DNA from: a virus
Virus record (IMG/VR): IMGVR_UViG_3300012198_000002
Coordinates: 1 to 51,037 of that record
DNA length: 51,037 nt
Strand: one strand, 5' to 3'
Part shown: positions 8,983-17,656 of the stretch, one piece after another
Numbering within the stretch: the first letter of the stretch is position 1
How the letters are laid out: each line of letters opens with the position of its first letter
Translations under genes and position numbers: made by a program
The notes under the pieces: model-generated
Seen by the model: only the letters and a program-made list of their open reading frames with translations
Told to the model about the DNA's origin: nothing
Databases searched by the model: none

Positions 8983-9246
8983 CTACTGCTCGATCTTCTG
9001 TTGCTTATTGCAATACTCAGCGAACTGCTCATAAGAGAGCAGAGTCACGTTACCATCGGTACCGAAGCAAGCAGTACTGGCAATGCGAACCGTTCCCTGT
9101 CCATCAGACTCGAAATTGACGCTCTTACGTCCGAATGCTGCGAAGCCGAACAATTCACGCTGCTCTGCTGCTGTCAATTTGTGAAAGTTCTCACCTTCCA
9201 GATCGTTGGTGGCTGCAATTGCGGCTACATCGTATTTGTTAAGCAT
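8983..9246 (-). CDS. Hypothetical protein, 87 aa, first gene of the leftward block
   Basis: ATG at 9246 is preceded by AAAGGAGATACCAACC. The protein is soluble and mixed, with LTAAEQRELFGFAAFGRK and a later beta part ending in a Gln/Lys-rich helix. No known family. It is next to a repeat-bearing control region (9285-9350). Confidence 0.7.
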   Translation of the reverse strand: MLNKYDVAAIAATNDLEGENFHKLTAAEQRELFGFAAFGRKSVNFESDGQGTVRIASTACFGTDGNVTLLSYEQFAEYCNKQQKIEQ

Positions 9247-9284
9247 GGTTGGTATCTCCTTTTGAAGCTATCTGCATCGTTCCG

Positions 9285-9352
9285 TTACTTGAATAATAAC
9301 ATATTTCAAGATGAAATGCAATACTTTTCAAGATGAATATTGCAATATTTCA
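9285..9352 (-). promoter_or_regulatory. AT-rich control region with TTCAAGATGAA repeats
   Basis: TTTCAAGATGAA occurs at 9304-9315 and 9326-9337, exactly 22 bases apart, i.e. on the same face of the helix. An inverted CTTGAA lies just to the left and a further TTTCAAA to the right. The region is AT-rich and lies 40-100 bases upstream of the leftward block, so it is a likely promoter with repressor sites. Confidence 0.5.
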
Positions 9353-9516
9353 AATTTCTCAGAAAATTCGTCGCAGTGATGAAAAATCCTACACGTTTCC
9401 TACAAAATCGCGAACGGATTGAATTTACTGCCTCAGCATTTCCGCTTGTGTAAGGCAGACATAGAACGGGTAATGCAGGAGAGACGATTACCAAAATTAC
9501 TAGCGGTATTTGGTGT

Positions 9517-11253
9517 GTGTTTTTGAGCAGTGTGGATTTATTGAATTTACCGTGCTGGCAGATGATTGACTGTGAGGAACGAGAGAAAGTCTACCTCATT
9601 TTTGCCCGGCCTTGCCTTCCTCGTTCAGCCTGTCCCGTCTGTGGAAGCCTTGCTGTGGTGAAGCACGCAACGGATGAGCAAACCATCCGTGATTTACCAT
9701 GTCACGGAAAGCAGGTGCTTATTCTCGTTCATCGAGTACGCTATCGTTGTAAGGCATGCCGGAAAACATGGTTTGAGGTCTTCCCTGAAGTGGATGAGCA
9801 TCGGTCTGCTACCCGCCGCTTGGTACGCTATGTGAAACTCCAATCGCTCTTTCGCCCCTTTGTCGCACTCGCCTCTGAATGCGGTCTGGATGAGAAAACG
9901 GTACGCACGATCTTTCATGAATACGTTCTGGAATTAGAACAGGTTATGCAGCAATCCACTCCCAGAGTCCTCGGACTGGACGAGCTGCACCTCATGGGAA
10001 AACCACGAGCGATGATTACCGATATCGAGGCCAAGCGCTTTGTCGAGATCTTGCCAGATCGAAAAAAGGTAACGGTGGCACAGTATTTAGCTCATCTTCC
10101 AGACAAAGAGACCTTAGAACGGTGTTGCGAGTTATACAATGCTGCACTGCAAGAGAGGCGCGATATCTGGACGAACATCAAATCATCCCCCAACTACTAC
10201 AACGCTGAGTGGCGCAAACAAGCGGCAAAAGAGCGTGACATCAGCTATTATGATCAAACAGCAGAATTAGCAGAGGTCCGAGAAGAACGCAAGGAATATA
10301 ACGATATCCTTATCACTGTTCTCCGTAACACTTTGTATAGGGTTGACCTAGCGTTCAAAGCATTTTTTAGACGCATGAAAGCAGGGCAAACTCCAGGCTA
10401 TCCACGATTTAAAAGCAAGACTCGATATAATAGTTTCGGCTATTCCCAAAATGTAGGCTTCAAAGTCAAAGGAGATCGTCTCTGTCTTTCCAGAATTGGC
10501 GATATCAAAATCAAGTTACATCGTCCCATCGAAGGCAAGATGAAGACCGCTACCATCAAACGCGAGGGTAAGCACTGGTACGTCTGCTTTGCCTGTGAAG
10601 TAGAGGCTGAGAAGTTACCACTGTCATATGAGGATGTAGGGATAGACTTAGGTGTTACCCATTTTGCTGCCTTGTCGGATGGGACCTTTATTGACAATCC
10701 CCGCTATTACCGAAGTGCTGAAAAGAAACTTGCCAAACATCAGCAAGCCTTATCTCGGAAGAAGAGGGGAAGCAACCGACGCAAGAAGACCGTCAAGATG
10801 GTTGCCAGAACACACCGCAAGATTAGAAACCAACGGCGCGACTTTCTGCACAAAGCCTCTCGCCAATTGGTGAACAAATATCAGGTCATCGCGTTTGAAG
10901 AGCTACAGCCTGCCAACTTATCCAAACGTCCGAAACCCAAACAAGATGCAGAGACAAGAGAATACCTTCCCAATGGCGCAAGTGCGAAGGCAGGACTTAA
11001 TAAGTCCATCTTAGATGCAGCATGGGGAGAGATGATTGAACTCACCAGCGTCAAGGCAGCATGGGCCGGGCGTACTGTAGTTCAAGTCAATCCCCGCTAT
11101 ACCTCGCAAACCTGCTCAGGATGTGGCACCGTCAGAAAGAAGAACCTTGACGAGCGTTGGCACTCCTGCGAGTGTGGATGTGAGCTAGATCGAGACACAA
11201 ATGCTGCGGTAAACATACTCAGGCTCGGACAGCGCCTACTCCGCAAGGAGTGA
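9517..11253 (+). CDS. ISL3 transposase N-terminus fused to TnpB nuclease (chimera), 578 aa
   Basis: Residues 1-198 are ISL3-type transposase: zinc finger CPVCG (about 40-44) and CKAC (about 78-81), an HTH, then the start of the DDE domain with GLDELHL and EILPDRKKVTV. At residue 198/199 (near 10110) the sequence switches to TnpB, joining LAHLPDKE to TLERCCELYNAAL. From there it matches the TnpB at 31511 to its end, lacking only the first 23 residues or so. RuvC acidic residues are kept (D377 in GIDLGV, E461 in FEEL, the last Asp in LDRDTNAA), as are the four zinc Cys. The start is GTG, no stop interrupts the join, and the second and third ISL3 catalytic acids are absent. Likely arose by insertion or recombination; ISL3 transposition must be dead, nuclease activity uncertain. 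Confidence 0.85.
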   Translation: MFLSSVDLLNLPCWQMIDCEEREKVYLIFARPCLPRSACPVCGSLAVVKHATDEQTIRDLPCHGKQVLILVHRVRYRCKACRKTWFEVFPEVDEHRSATRRLVRYVKLQSLFRPFVALASECGLDEKTVRTIFHEYVLELEQVMQQSTPRVLGLDELHLMGKPRAMITDIEAKRFVEILPDRKKVTVAQYLAHLPDKETLERCCELYNAALQERRDIWTNIKSSPNYYNAEWRKQAAKERDISYYDQTAELAEVREERKEYNDILITVLRNTLYRVDLAFKAFFRRMKAGQTPGYPRFKSKTRYNSFGYSQNVGFKVKGDRLCLSRIGDIKIKLHRPIEGKMKTATIKREGKHWYVCFACEVEAEKLPLSYEDVGIDLGVTHFAALSDGTFIDNPRYYRSAEKKLAKHQQALSRKKRGSNRRKKTVKMVARTHRKIRNQRRDFLHKASRQLVNKYQVIAFEELQPANLSKRPKPKQDAETREYLPNGASAKAGLNKSILDAAWGEMIELTSVKAAWAGRTVVQVNPRYTSQTCSGCGTVRKKNLDERWHSCECGCELDRDTNAAVNILRLGQRLLRKE

Positions 11254-11278
11254 ATTCTTGCTCAGCATGGAACGTCAC
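11250..11278 (+). ncRNA. Probable omega-RNA 3' end of the chimeric tnpB
   Basis: After the stop, GAATTCttGCTcAGCatGGAA forms a short imperfect hairpin followed by CGTCAC. The third tnpB ends its right side in GGTCAC after a hairpin as well, so the element end and start of a guide are placed after 11278. By comparison only. Confidence 0.4.
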
Positions 11279-11284
11279 ACAAAA

Positions 11285-11312
11285 ATACCGCCCATCCGAA
11301 GAAAGGCGGTTG
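11285..11312 (-). terminator. Terminator of the 11327-11611 gene
   Basis: ACCGCC and GGCGGT pair across a 12-base loop; on the minus strand ATTTTTGTG follows. It also faces the 3' end of the chimeric tnpB. Confidence 0.6.
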
Positions 11313-11326
11313 CTTGACGACACTTG

Positions 11327-11611
11327 TCACGAATTATGTCTGCACTCAGACGTGCCACACATCGGGCACGCATCAGATGCCCCATCGATCACAGTTTCAG
11401 CCTCCTCTATCATCCGTCCATAGGAGCGGAATAGGTCATGTGGCGGGCGATGTCCATGCTTATTCTCCACAGCGTACTTGATTTGCGCCAAGTCGTTGGC
11501 AGAGGCTTCTCCTGCCTGTGCACGTCTCACCGATTGCCGCGTGATCTTCTGGTACTCAGAATCACTCGTGAAGGTCACTTTGCCGTATCGAACACTCTCA
11601 AAAATGCTCAC
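11327..11611 (-). CDS. Hypothetical protein with C-terminal CPMC motif, 94 aa
   Basis: Starts MSIFESVRYGKVTFTSDSEY and ends with CPMCGTSECRH, a possible zinc knuckle. The middle is helical and polar. It is the last gene of the leftward 11-20 kb block and has its own terminator downstream. No family recognised. Confidence 0.65.
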   Translation of the reverse strand: MSIFESVRYGKVTFTSDSEYQKITRQSVRRAQAGEASANDLAQIKYAVENKHGHRPPHDLFRSYGRMIEEAETVIDGASDACPMCGTSECRHNS

Positions 11612-11688
11612 GGGTTACTCGCTTTCTCTTGCTCTGCAATCTCTCTACAAATCGCCTACGAAACTACACTTCTAAAGGGACAAATCCA

Positions 11689-12489
11689 TCAAGCTGAATC
11701 AGCGGTATACTCACCAGTAGTCACCTCAGATTGCGCTTCCTTAGATCGTGGCAAAGGTGCAACCTTCAACCACGAAATAACAGAGTCTAGGCGATAAGTT
11801 CCCGGTCTCTTCGTCTTCTTGAAGACACCTTCTTTCTCTCTCCTTCTGACCATGTGCGGCGTGTGCCCTGTAATCCTTACAATATCCTCTATAGTTACAC
11901 TGCGCTGTCCAGAGGTAACCCACTGCTGTAAGCCTGGATAACGATCCATCAACTCATCCATCTCACTTTCCACTCTAAAATCAAGTTCCTCATCACCCAG
12001 GACTTTCTTGAGATTTTTCGCCTTCTTCACCCAGGAGTTGGGTTTGCATACAACCTGGAATTTCGGAGCAACGGACCCACCGATTGACCACAATTCGATC
12101 TGGACGCCGAAGAAAAGAATGTTTTCATCCGTAATGCTATTTAGCCAATCTAGAGCTGCTAGATGCTCATCACTAAAGTTCTCAGCAATCCAAATCACCG
12201 TTGCAGCATCCAATCCAGCAGCATACGTAACGATCTGTCCAAGATGCCCGTGATCGGTACGATCCAGTTGATTTTCAATCAGCACCCATTCACCTGAATC
12301 GCTATTCCTAGCAAGAATATCCGCTCGAAACGTTCCAACATACTTTTCTTCCATCTCCAGTTCCAAGTTCATGCCTAGTGCTTCACTCAAGAGATCCAGA
12401 TTAGCGGCCAGCCAGGGCGTAAAATCTATCGCCTCATTTGTCCATGCAGCACGGACATTTACCCGTTCCAGTCGTCCAAGAGTTATCAT
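11689..12489 (-). CDS. PD-(D/E)XK-like protein (DUF4268-like) with C-terminal HTH, 266 aa
   Basis: Start chosen at ATG 12489, which has AGAGGAG at eight bases; a longer frame would overlap the upstream gene. Residues about 1-165 match the common family that opens GRLERVN, with DFTPWLAANLD, FRADILA, WVLIENQLDRTDHGHLGQ and FFGVQIELW; the D and E..Q residues are those expected in a restriction-endonuclease-like fold. Residues about 200-250 form an excisionase-type HTH (TIEDIVRITGHTPHMVRRRE). It lies 13 bases after the membrane coiled-coil gene. Role could be defence, DNA binding or nicking; activity is inferred. Confidence 0.65.
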   Translation of the reverse strand: MITLGRLERVNVRAAWTNEAIDFTPWLAANLDLLSEALGMNLELEMEEKYVGTFRADILARNSDSGEWVLIENQLDRTDHGHLGQIVTYAAGLDAATVIWIAENFSDEHLAALDWLNSITDENILFFGVQIELWSIGGSVAPKFQVVCKPNSWVKKAKNLKKVLGDEELDFRVESEMDELMDRYPGLQQWVTSGQRSVTIEDIVRITGHTPHMVRRREKEGVFKKTKRPGTYRLDSVISWLKVAPLPRSKEAQSEVTTGEYTADSA

Positions 12490-12502
12490 GCCAACCACTC
12501 CT

Positions 12503-13957
12503 CTAAGCAGTAACTTTTCTTCGCCCTGCAATAAAATTTCTCAGTGATGATTTCAATATTTTCTCGCCGTTCGCAGAAGTCGAAAGCACCCCCTGCTGTA
12601 ACGCATTTTCAATCTCAGAAACTTTACACTTTGCAAGTTGCGCAGCCTCAGTTTTTGAGTAGACATTTTTCGCCAACTTCGAGCGACTTTTTATATTGAC
12701 TGGTGCAGAACTTTTTGGCCTCGTTACTTCCTGTCGATCAGGCAGTAACTCTGGCAATTTTTGTGTATCTTTTGACCGTTGTCGAAGAGGCGTTTCAACA
12801 ACAATAGATTCCATTTCGTCCGTGCTCGTCTCGTGCTCAAAAGCTACCTCATTTTCTAGAATATTTTGCGTGAAATCTTCCATGAGAACAGTACAACGGA
12901 ACACCTCTTGCTTGAGGTCTGCATGCTCAACCTGAAAACGCTCGATAACCGTGATCTGCATAGCCATAAGTTGTGACTGTTTTTGCATCTCATCGTGCAT
13001 CTTTTCTATGCGTTCAACCTGTCCCTGGATGGTCTGTTCTTTGCGAGATAACTCCTCTTTCAACTGCTTGATTTCTGCTGCAATAGATGTCTTGATTTGT
13101 GCAGTGATAGTCTCGATGACAAAGGTTATTTTCGCTTTACTAAAGAGCCAGGACTTGAGAAAAAACTCGCGCTGATGCAGCAGGCTAAACTGTACTTTTT
13201 CCTCGAAGAGTGCAGTCGCTATCTCACGTTTCGCACGCGCAAACTCAACACGCTTCTGCTGTTCCATCTTGAATAGTGCAGGATCATCAATGTCCTCATC
13301 AGTGTCGGTGGCATTGGATAAAAAGATGATCATGACGGGAAAAGCCACACCAGCGAGCGGAGAGAGAAAGGCAAGCGGATTCTTATCAAGCGAAGCAAGG
13401 GATAAGTTCACAATGGCGCTATCAGCATTGGCGTAGATAGAAACAAGAGCACAAATCCATACACCCATCTGATAGATATGTGCCTGCTTATCATGCCCTT
13501 TACGCAGCATCTTGGCACGCGACTTCATGCAGACTACAGCTACCAGATCGAAGGCAAAGACCGTGATGTAGCCAAGGGCACCACCCAGGATATTGCCTTG
13601 TACTTTATTGAAGAACGGTCCCGCCTCACAGACGCTCACAAACATGAAGACCGCAATCACAAACTCAAGGAATTGCCCACGTTTCGCTGTCCGAATGCGC
13701 TCAAATTGGAGGCGTATCCACTGCTCGATCACGCTAAAGAAGTTGAAGACCAGCTTCACCAGGAAGACGCACACCGGGATCGCCAGAACACACGCGACCG
13801 AGTAGGGGTTGTTGAGTGCCCACCCGATATATTCGGGATGGAGCACGAGATAAAAGCCTGCGATGAGGACGGGCGCGAGAATGAGCACATACGGGCTACT
13901 CGCCCATCCTCGCAGATTCATTGTCTTTTTCTGTTGTGGTTGCTGTACAGTTGTCAT
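12503..13957 (-). CDS. Polytopic membrane protein with coiled coil and C-terminal HTH, 484 aa
   Basis: About six hydrophobic segments lie between residues 24 and 216, followed by a long Glu/Lys/Gln-rich coiled coil (about 225-360), an acidic, Ser/Pro-rich linker and a C-terminal HTH-like module (VYSKTEAAQLAKCKVSEIEN). This looks like a membrane anchor that reaches DNA or a partner in the cytoplasm. It stands next to an FtsK/TraB-type ATPase gene, as membrane partners of DNA pumps do in plasmids of Gram-positive bacteria. No named family recognised; a conjugation, segregation or entry-exclusion role is inferred. Confidence 0.7.
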   Translation of the reverse strand: MTTVQQPQQKKTMNLRGWASSPYVLILAPVLIAGFYLVLHPEYIGWALNNPYSVACVLAIPVCVFLVKLVFNFFSVIEQWIRLQFERIRTAKRGQFLEFVIAVFMFVSVCEAGPFFNKVQGNILGGALGYITVFAFDLVAVVCMKSRAKMLRKGHDKQAHIYQMGVWICALVSIYANADSAIVNLSLASLDKNPLAFLSPLAGVAFPVMIIFLSNATDTDEDIDDPALFKMEQQKRVEFARAKREIATALFEEKVQFSLLHQREFFLKSWLFSKAKITFVIETITAQIKTSIAAEIKQLKEELSRKEQTIQGQVERIEKMHDEMQKQSQLMAMQITVIERFQVEHADLKQEVFRCTVLMEDFTQNILENEVAFEHETSTDEMESIVVETPLRQRSKDTQKLPELLPDRQEVTRPKSSAPVNIKSRSKLAKNVYSKTEAAQLAKCKVSEIENALQQGVLSTSANGEKILKSSLRNFIAGRRKVTA

Positions 13958-13971
13958 AGTACTATTCCTCT

Positions 13972-14199
13972 CTATTTGCGTAACTCTTCAGCACTATAGC
14001 GATACACTCGCCCCTGATCGTTCTTGCACTCGAAGCGGCTATACCTGCCTGAGCACGCCCAATCTGCCATTGTCTCGCCCATATCTCCATTGTCATAGTT
14101 GCCACCGCAATAATCAAAGCCCCCAGCAGTCTTGTGCGCGATGAAGGAGAGTGCGGGTGCATTATCAATCGAACGTGGTTTATAATCGAACCAGCCCAT
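13972..14199 (-). CDS. Hypothetical protein, 75 aa
   Basis: Begins MGWFDYKPRSIDNAPALSF and is rich in Gly, Asp, Tyr and Asn, ending in a short basic helix. It lies tightly between the basic protein gene and the membrane protein gene. No family recognised. Confidence 0.65.
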   Translation of the reverse strand: MGWFDYKPRSIDNAPALSFIAHKTAGGFDYCGGNYDNGDMGETMADWACSGRYSRFECKNDQGRVYRYSAEELRK

Positions 14200-14200
14200 G

Positions 14201-14743
14201 TTATTCTTCTCCTCGTCCTATAATCCGACGTGCAAGCATCCCAAGCACGCCCCAGCGATCTCGCACTCTTCGCTCATGTTCCTTGTGGAACTGCTGTATT
14301 TCCCTCTGCGTAGGCTTATGTGGTCGCTCTGAAGTGCCTCTACGCACCACACGCCTTCGTCTGACAGGCTTCTTGGACGTACCCGCTCCTCGCAAAATAG
14401 GGCTATTCTCGCGTGCACCTTGCCTGGATAATCGCACATTCGCCTTGATATTCTCTCTCAGCTTCTTTGCGGTGACAAAATTCTTAATCTCCCCAAAACT
14501 AAAACGTCCAGCGCTATCACGAGACTGTACTTTCGCCTGCGCTCTCCTGCCAGTGGTAGTACGCCGCTTATAGGTCTTACGCCCATGCTTCTTCGCTGAC
14601 GTGACAGGAACAGGAGGAGAAACTTCTGGCACCGGTTCAGACTTCTGCGGGACCTCCTCCATCCTCTGCTGATGTCTGCGATGATAACTCGCCACAACGT
14701 GCTCGTGATAAGTGGCAGGCCGTTTTCGTGGTTGTTGTGGCAT
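14201..14743 (-). CDS. Highly basic Lys/Arg-rich protein, 180 aa
   Basis: The ATG at 14743 lies one base after the stop of the FtsK-like gene and has AGAGAGG before it; an in-frame upstream ATG lacks this. The product is rich in Arg and Lys throughout (TYKRRTTTGRRAQ, KKPVRRRRVVRRG) with a Pro/Val spacer near residues 35-50. This suggests nucleic-acid binding. Coupled to the ATPase gene, it could be a DNA-handling partner. No family recognised. Confidence 0.65.
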   Translation of the reverse strand: MPQQPRKRPATYHEHVVASYHRRHQQRMEEVPQKSEPVPEVSPPVPVTSAKKHGRKTYKRRTTTGRRAQAKVQSRDSAGRFSFGEIKNFVTAKKLRENIKANVRLSRQGARENSPILRGAGTSKKPVRRRRVVRRGTSERPHKPTQREIQQFHKEHERRVRDRWGVLGMLARRIIGRGEE

Positions 14744-14744
14744 A

Positions 14745-16661
14745 CTACCCTCTCTTTCTCTGCAAATTGTGCTCACGAATAATGACGCGGGCATGCTCGC
14801 GGTGCTTATGTGAGCACCCCTTGATCATGTCCAGGCTCTTCTCAGTCCCATGTAAGAGATAAAGGGCTTTAAATTGCGCTATTTGTGTTTCATTCATCAT
14901 CGGATAGTTCGCATGCGCATTGGGCGACTCGCCTATCCGCTCCACAGGCTGCTCGACAGGGGTATCACAGGCGTGACACGCCTGGGCGGATTCGCCCAAC
15001 TGCTCGCCTAAAGCAGAAACTCCATTGTTAACGGACGTATTTTTTGTGCTGCGCACTCGCCTGGGCGAGTCGCTAGATTCGCCACTCGCCTCCATTCCAT
15101 CCTCGCCTGCGTCCCTTTGAGCATCTTCATGAATCAGGCGATCCAGGGCGGCTCGTTCATCGTCGCCTAAACGCTCCCGAAATTGCGCAATCATCCATTC
15201 ATTTGTCTGTTCGCGCAATGGTTGTGTGGTAGGTCGCCCTGGATGATAGGTGTATGCCCCTCGTGCCGGTGGGGTATCCCTAATCTCGCCATTAGCGGCA
15301 ATGATATAGGGTCCCTGTGGTTTCTGCGTTGCCTGTTCTTCCTCCAATCGCTCTCGCTCGTTCTCCCACTCTTCCACCAGGTCCTCAAGTGGGAAGTAAG
15401 GACCGATACACAGATCGGCCAAACGAATATACTGGAGAACAAATTCACCCACATCACCATGTTCGTAGTTATCGGCTAGCAGCTCGTTATTGTTGAATCC
15501 CGCTGCACGCGCAGCATTTGCCTCCACTTTGAAACTCTGCCCAAATTGAATATTTTTCCAGGCCGCGACCAGGTCCTCATCACGATAATCTACCTGTGCC
15601 GCAACAAAGAGTTGGATACGCGCTTTGAGTCCACGTCCCGATAGTGCATTGAGAGCTTCGATCAATCGTGTGTACAGCGCCTTTGCGCGTTTGACCGCCT
15701 CCGATCCTTGGAGGGCAGCGGTTTTAATCGCATTTTTATAGTAATCTTTCAGTCTCAATAATTCTTCAATATAGACAATGACAATCGGCAATCGCTTCAC
15801 CTCTTTTTTTGTGAGCGTGTAGCGGTAATTCATCATGTCTACCAAATCATCAAGACGATCTACTACCTCACCCTCATTGCGTGCAAGAAGTGGGGTATCC
15901 CGCCAGCGTGCAATATGCGGAAGATCAGCAAGCAAATTGACATTCTGATCTTCCAAGTCAAGCGGTGCAATCGTCAATCGCTCTGGATCATGGGTGTCAG
16001 CGAGCATGCGCAAGTTCGCAATCATGGCTGCGCTCTTGCCCATCTGAGACCCGCCGATGATCTTCCAATGCTTTTTGTAGACATTGACGATGCGATACTC
16101 ACCCGTCTCGATAGACCGACCAACACAGACATCAAAGCTATTCCGCTTCACCTGTGCCATACACTCTTCAATGGTTGGCTGTTCGACTTCGTCCTCTTCT
16201 TCTTCCTCGCTCTCTGGCCCCTCAAGGAAATGGTTATTCGTTACATTGCGTGCGACCGGTCGCACCGTCTCAGGATTGATCGATTCCACCGTCACCCCCG
16301 TGACTTGATTGATATACTTCGTGTTATACCCGCGCCGCATATTCAGTTCGGAGGTGACCAGAATGTTACGATTCGCCGCACGGTCCATCACCTCATGGTG
16401 TCGGTCCTCCAACAGTTTCCACACCTTATAGACAAGCGGGGCAAGGGTCGCGGTGCCAATAACCACCGAGAGCACAATCGCCAGAAAGAGATGCTGTACA
16501 TACCAAACCGCGATCTGCCCAACCACCCATTGCAGGACAAGAAAGAGCAACCAGACACCGACGCCCGCAGATACAACGACCGCGAAGACCGTCTCCGCGC
16601 TCCATGACGGTCGTACCTGATGCTGCGCAGTCCCTCTTTCAACTTCACGATGCTGCTGCAT
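14745..16661 (-). CDS. FtsK/TraB-like membrane-anchored DNA translocase ATPase, 638 aa
   Basis: Two membrane spans (about 24-48 and 56-80) are followed by a linker with an acidic run (151-160), a Walker A motif GGSQMGKS (203-210), a Walker B segment LPIVIVYIEE (291-300) and a conserved C-terminal region of the FtsK-type core. The last 200 residues are a polar, Gly/Glu/Asp-rich tail with a terminal HTH-like segment. Such proteins pump double-stranded DNA in segregation, conjugation (TraB type) or integrative elements. The neighbouring membrane coiled-coil protein and small membrane proteins fit a transfer or partition apparatus. No relaxase was found in the window. Confidence 0.75.
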   Translation of the reverse strand: MQQHREVERGTAQHQVRPSWSAETVFAVVVSAGVGVWLLFLVLQWVVGQIAVWYVQHLFLAIVLSVVIGTATLAPLVYKVWKLLEDRHHEVMDRAANRNILVTSELNMRRGYNTKYINQVTGVTVESINPETVRPVARNVTNNHFLEGPESEEEEEDEVEQPTIEECMAQVKRNSFDVCVGRSIETGEYRIVNVYKKHWKIIGGSQMGKSAAMIANLRMLADTHDPERLTIAPLDLEDQNVNLLADLPHIARWRDTPLLARNEGEVVDRLDDLVDMMNYRYTLTKKEVKRLPIVIVYIEELLRLKDYYKNAIKTAALQGSEAVKRAKALYTRLIEALNALSGRGLKARIQLFVAAQVDYRDEDLVAAWKNIQFGQSFKVEANAARAAGFNNNELLADNYEHGDVGEFVLQYIRLADLCIGPYFPLEDLVEEWENERERLEEEQATQKPQGPYIIAANGEIRDTPPARGAYTYHPGRPTTQPLREQTNEWMIAQFRERLGDDERAALDRLIHEDAQRDAGEDGMEASGESSDSPRRVRSTKNTSVNNGVSALGEQLGESAQACHACDTPVEQPVERIGESPNAHANYPMMNETQIAQFKALYLLHGTEKSLDMIKGCSHKHREHARVIIREHNLQRKRG

Positions 16662-16983
16662 ACAAGCTCACTTTCTGTAGGTGGGTATTCCCCCGGTGCC
16701 AATTGCGTACATTTCCTTGATATTTCTGGTAACGTTTCATCCTCAAATCATCCAGGTAGCGTTGATGTGCTACCTGTGCCGCCTGCCCTGCAAGCGTATG
16801 ACGCCCACTACGGTAGGGCATTACCGTAAGTGGTACCCTGCGTGCACTAATCGGCTGCCACGCTGGCCGGACCCGTAACTCCAAATAGAGGAGAGCAGAG
16901 AGGGCGAGCGCACACAACAGCAATGGCGGAAAGACCACCACTAACAGAAAATGCCTGAATATCTCAACACTCATGTACTCCAT
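16645..16983 (-). CDS. Membrane protein with basic cytoplasmic tail, 112 aa
   Basis: Start chosen at ATG 16983 after AGAGGAG. One span at residues about 8-32, then a strongly basic tail with many Arg, His and Tyr. The 3' end overlaps the start of the FtsK-like gene by 17 bases, so the two are coupled. Likely a small partner of the translocase; no family recognised. Confidence 0.65.
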   Translation of the reverse strand: MEYMSVEIFRHFLLVVVFPPLLLCALALSALLYLELRVRPAWQPISARRVPLTVMPYRSGRHTLAGQAAQVAHQRYLDDLRMKRYQKYQGNVRNWHRGNTHLQKVSLYAAAS

Positions 16984-17008
16984 CGTGCTCTCTCCTCTCT
17001 TCTTCTGC

Positions 17009-17236
17009 TTATCCGACATGCACCGCAACAATACAGAGGGCAATAATCACGATAAGAGCCAGCACCCACGCACCGCCACCTGGCTCATTGTCCACCCACT
17101 CATGCTCTGCCCGACTACCAGGACGAGACTGCTCATCTCGTGCGCGCCGCTGCCGCCACTTCTTCTCAGTGGATTTACCCGAAGTGGTGAGAATGCCCAC
17201 CGCCAGGACAACCGCCAACACCAGAATGCCTGCCAT
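17009..17236 (-). CDS. Small membrane protein with two spans, 75 aa
   Basis: ATG at 17236 follows GAGGAG. Hydrophobic segments at residues 2-18 and 56-74 flank a charged loop rich in Lys, Arg and Glu. It lies 25 bases upstream of the next membrane protein gene and belongs to the ATPase cluster. No family recognised. Confidence 0.65.
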   Translation of the reverse strand: MAGILVLAVVLAVGILTTSGKSTEKKWRQRRARDEQSRPGSRAEHEWVDNEPGGGAWVLALIVIIALCIVAVHVG

Positions 17237-17344
17237 GCTCCCTACTCCTCTCGTTTCTCTTGCTCGCCAAACATCGAGTGGATCGCCTCACAAGAGGCTT
17301 CGCAGTATGTAGTACTGCGGGCTCATCCCAAGCCTTGACAATTT

Positions 17345-17656
17345 CTACGCTCCAAACATCGATACCGTAAGATGCATCCCGTGTGCACCCTCCACCACTG
17401 GCGTACCCTCTTGCCCGATGAGTACGGTCGCCCACGCGTGGTCGCCGACGAGGAGTTGCGCACGCACATCCGTCCAGAGGATCAGGGGATAGACAAACTC
17501 TTCGTCAGGCGTTCGGAGCGCACGATACCAATACGCCGGTCTCCCTATCTCTCGGTGGGTAATGTAGATCGTGAAGCCCACCGGCATGGTCACGATGCAC
17601 GACGCGGTTGATTTGACCATGCTATAGTGCAAGCGCCCTTCAATCACTTCCACCAT
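17345..17656 (-). CDS. Hypothetical protein, 103 aa
   Basis: ATG at 17656 overlaps the stop of the upstream gene (TGATG). The protein is beta-rich with no Cys cluster, and includes VGFTIYITHREIGRPAYWY. No family recognised. The roughly 108 bases after it hold no convincing gene. Confidence 0.65.
   Translation of the reverse strand: MVEVIEGRLHYSMVKSTASCIVTMPVGFTIYITHREIGRPAYWYRALRTPDEEFVYPLILWTDVRAQLLVGDHAWATVLIGQEGTPVVEGAHGMHLTVSMFGA

Noticed and set aside
9306-9494. 62-codon leftward frame upstream of the chimera
   Set aside because: Overlaps the repeat-bearing control region, no ribosome site, no protein-like pattern.
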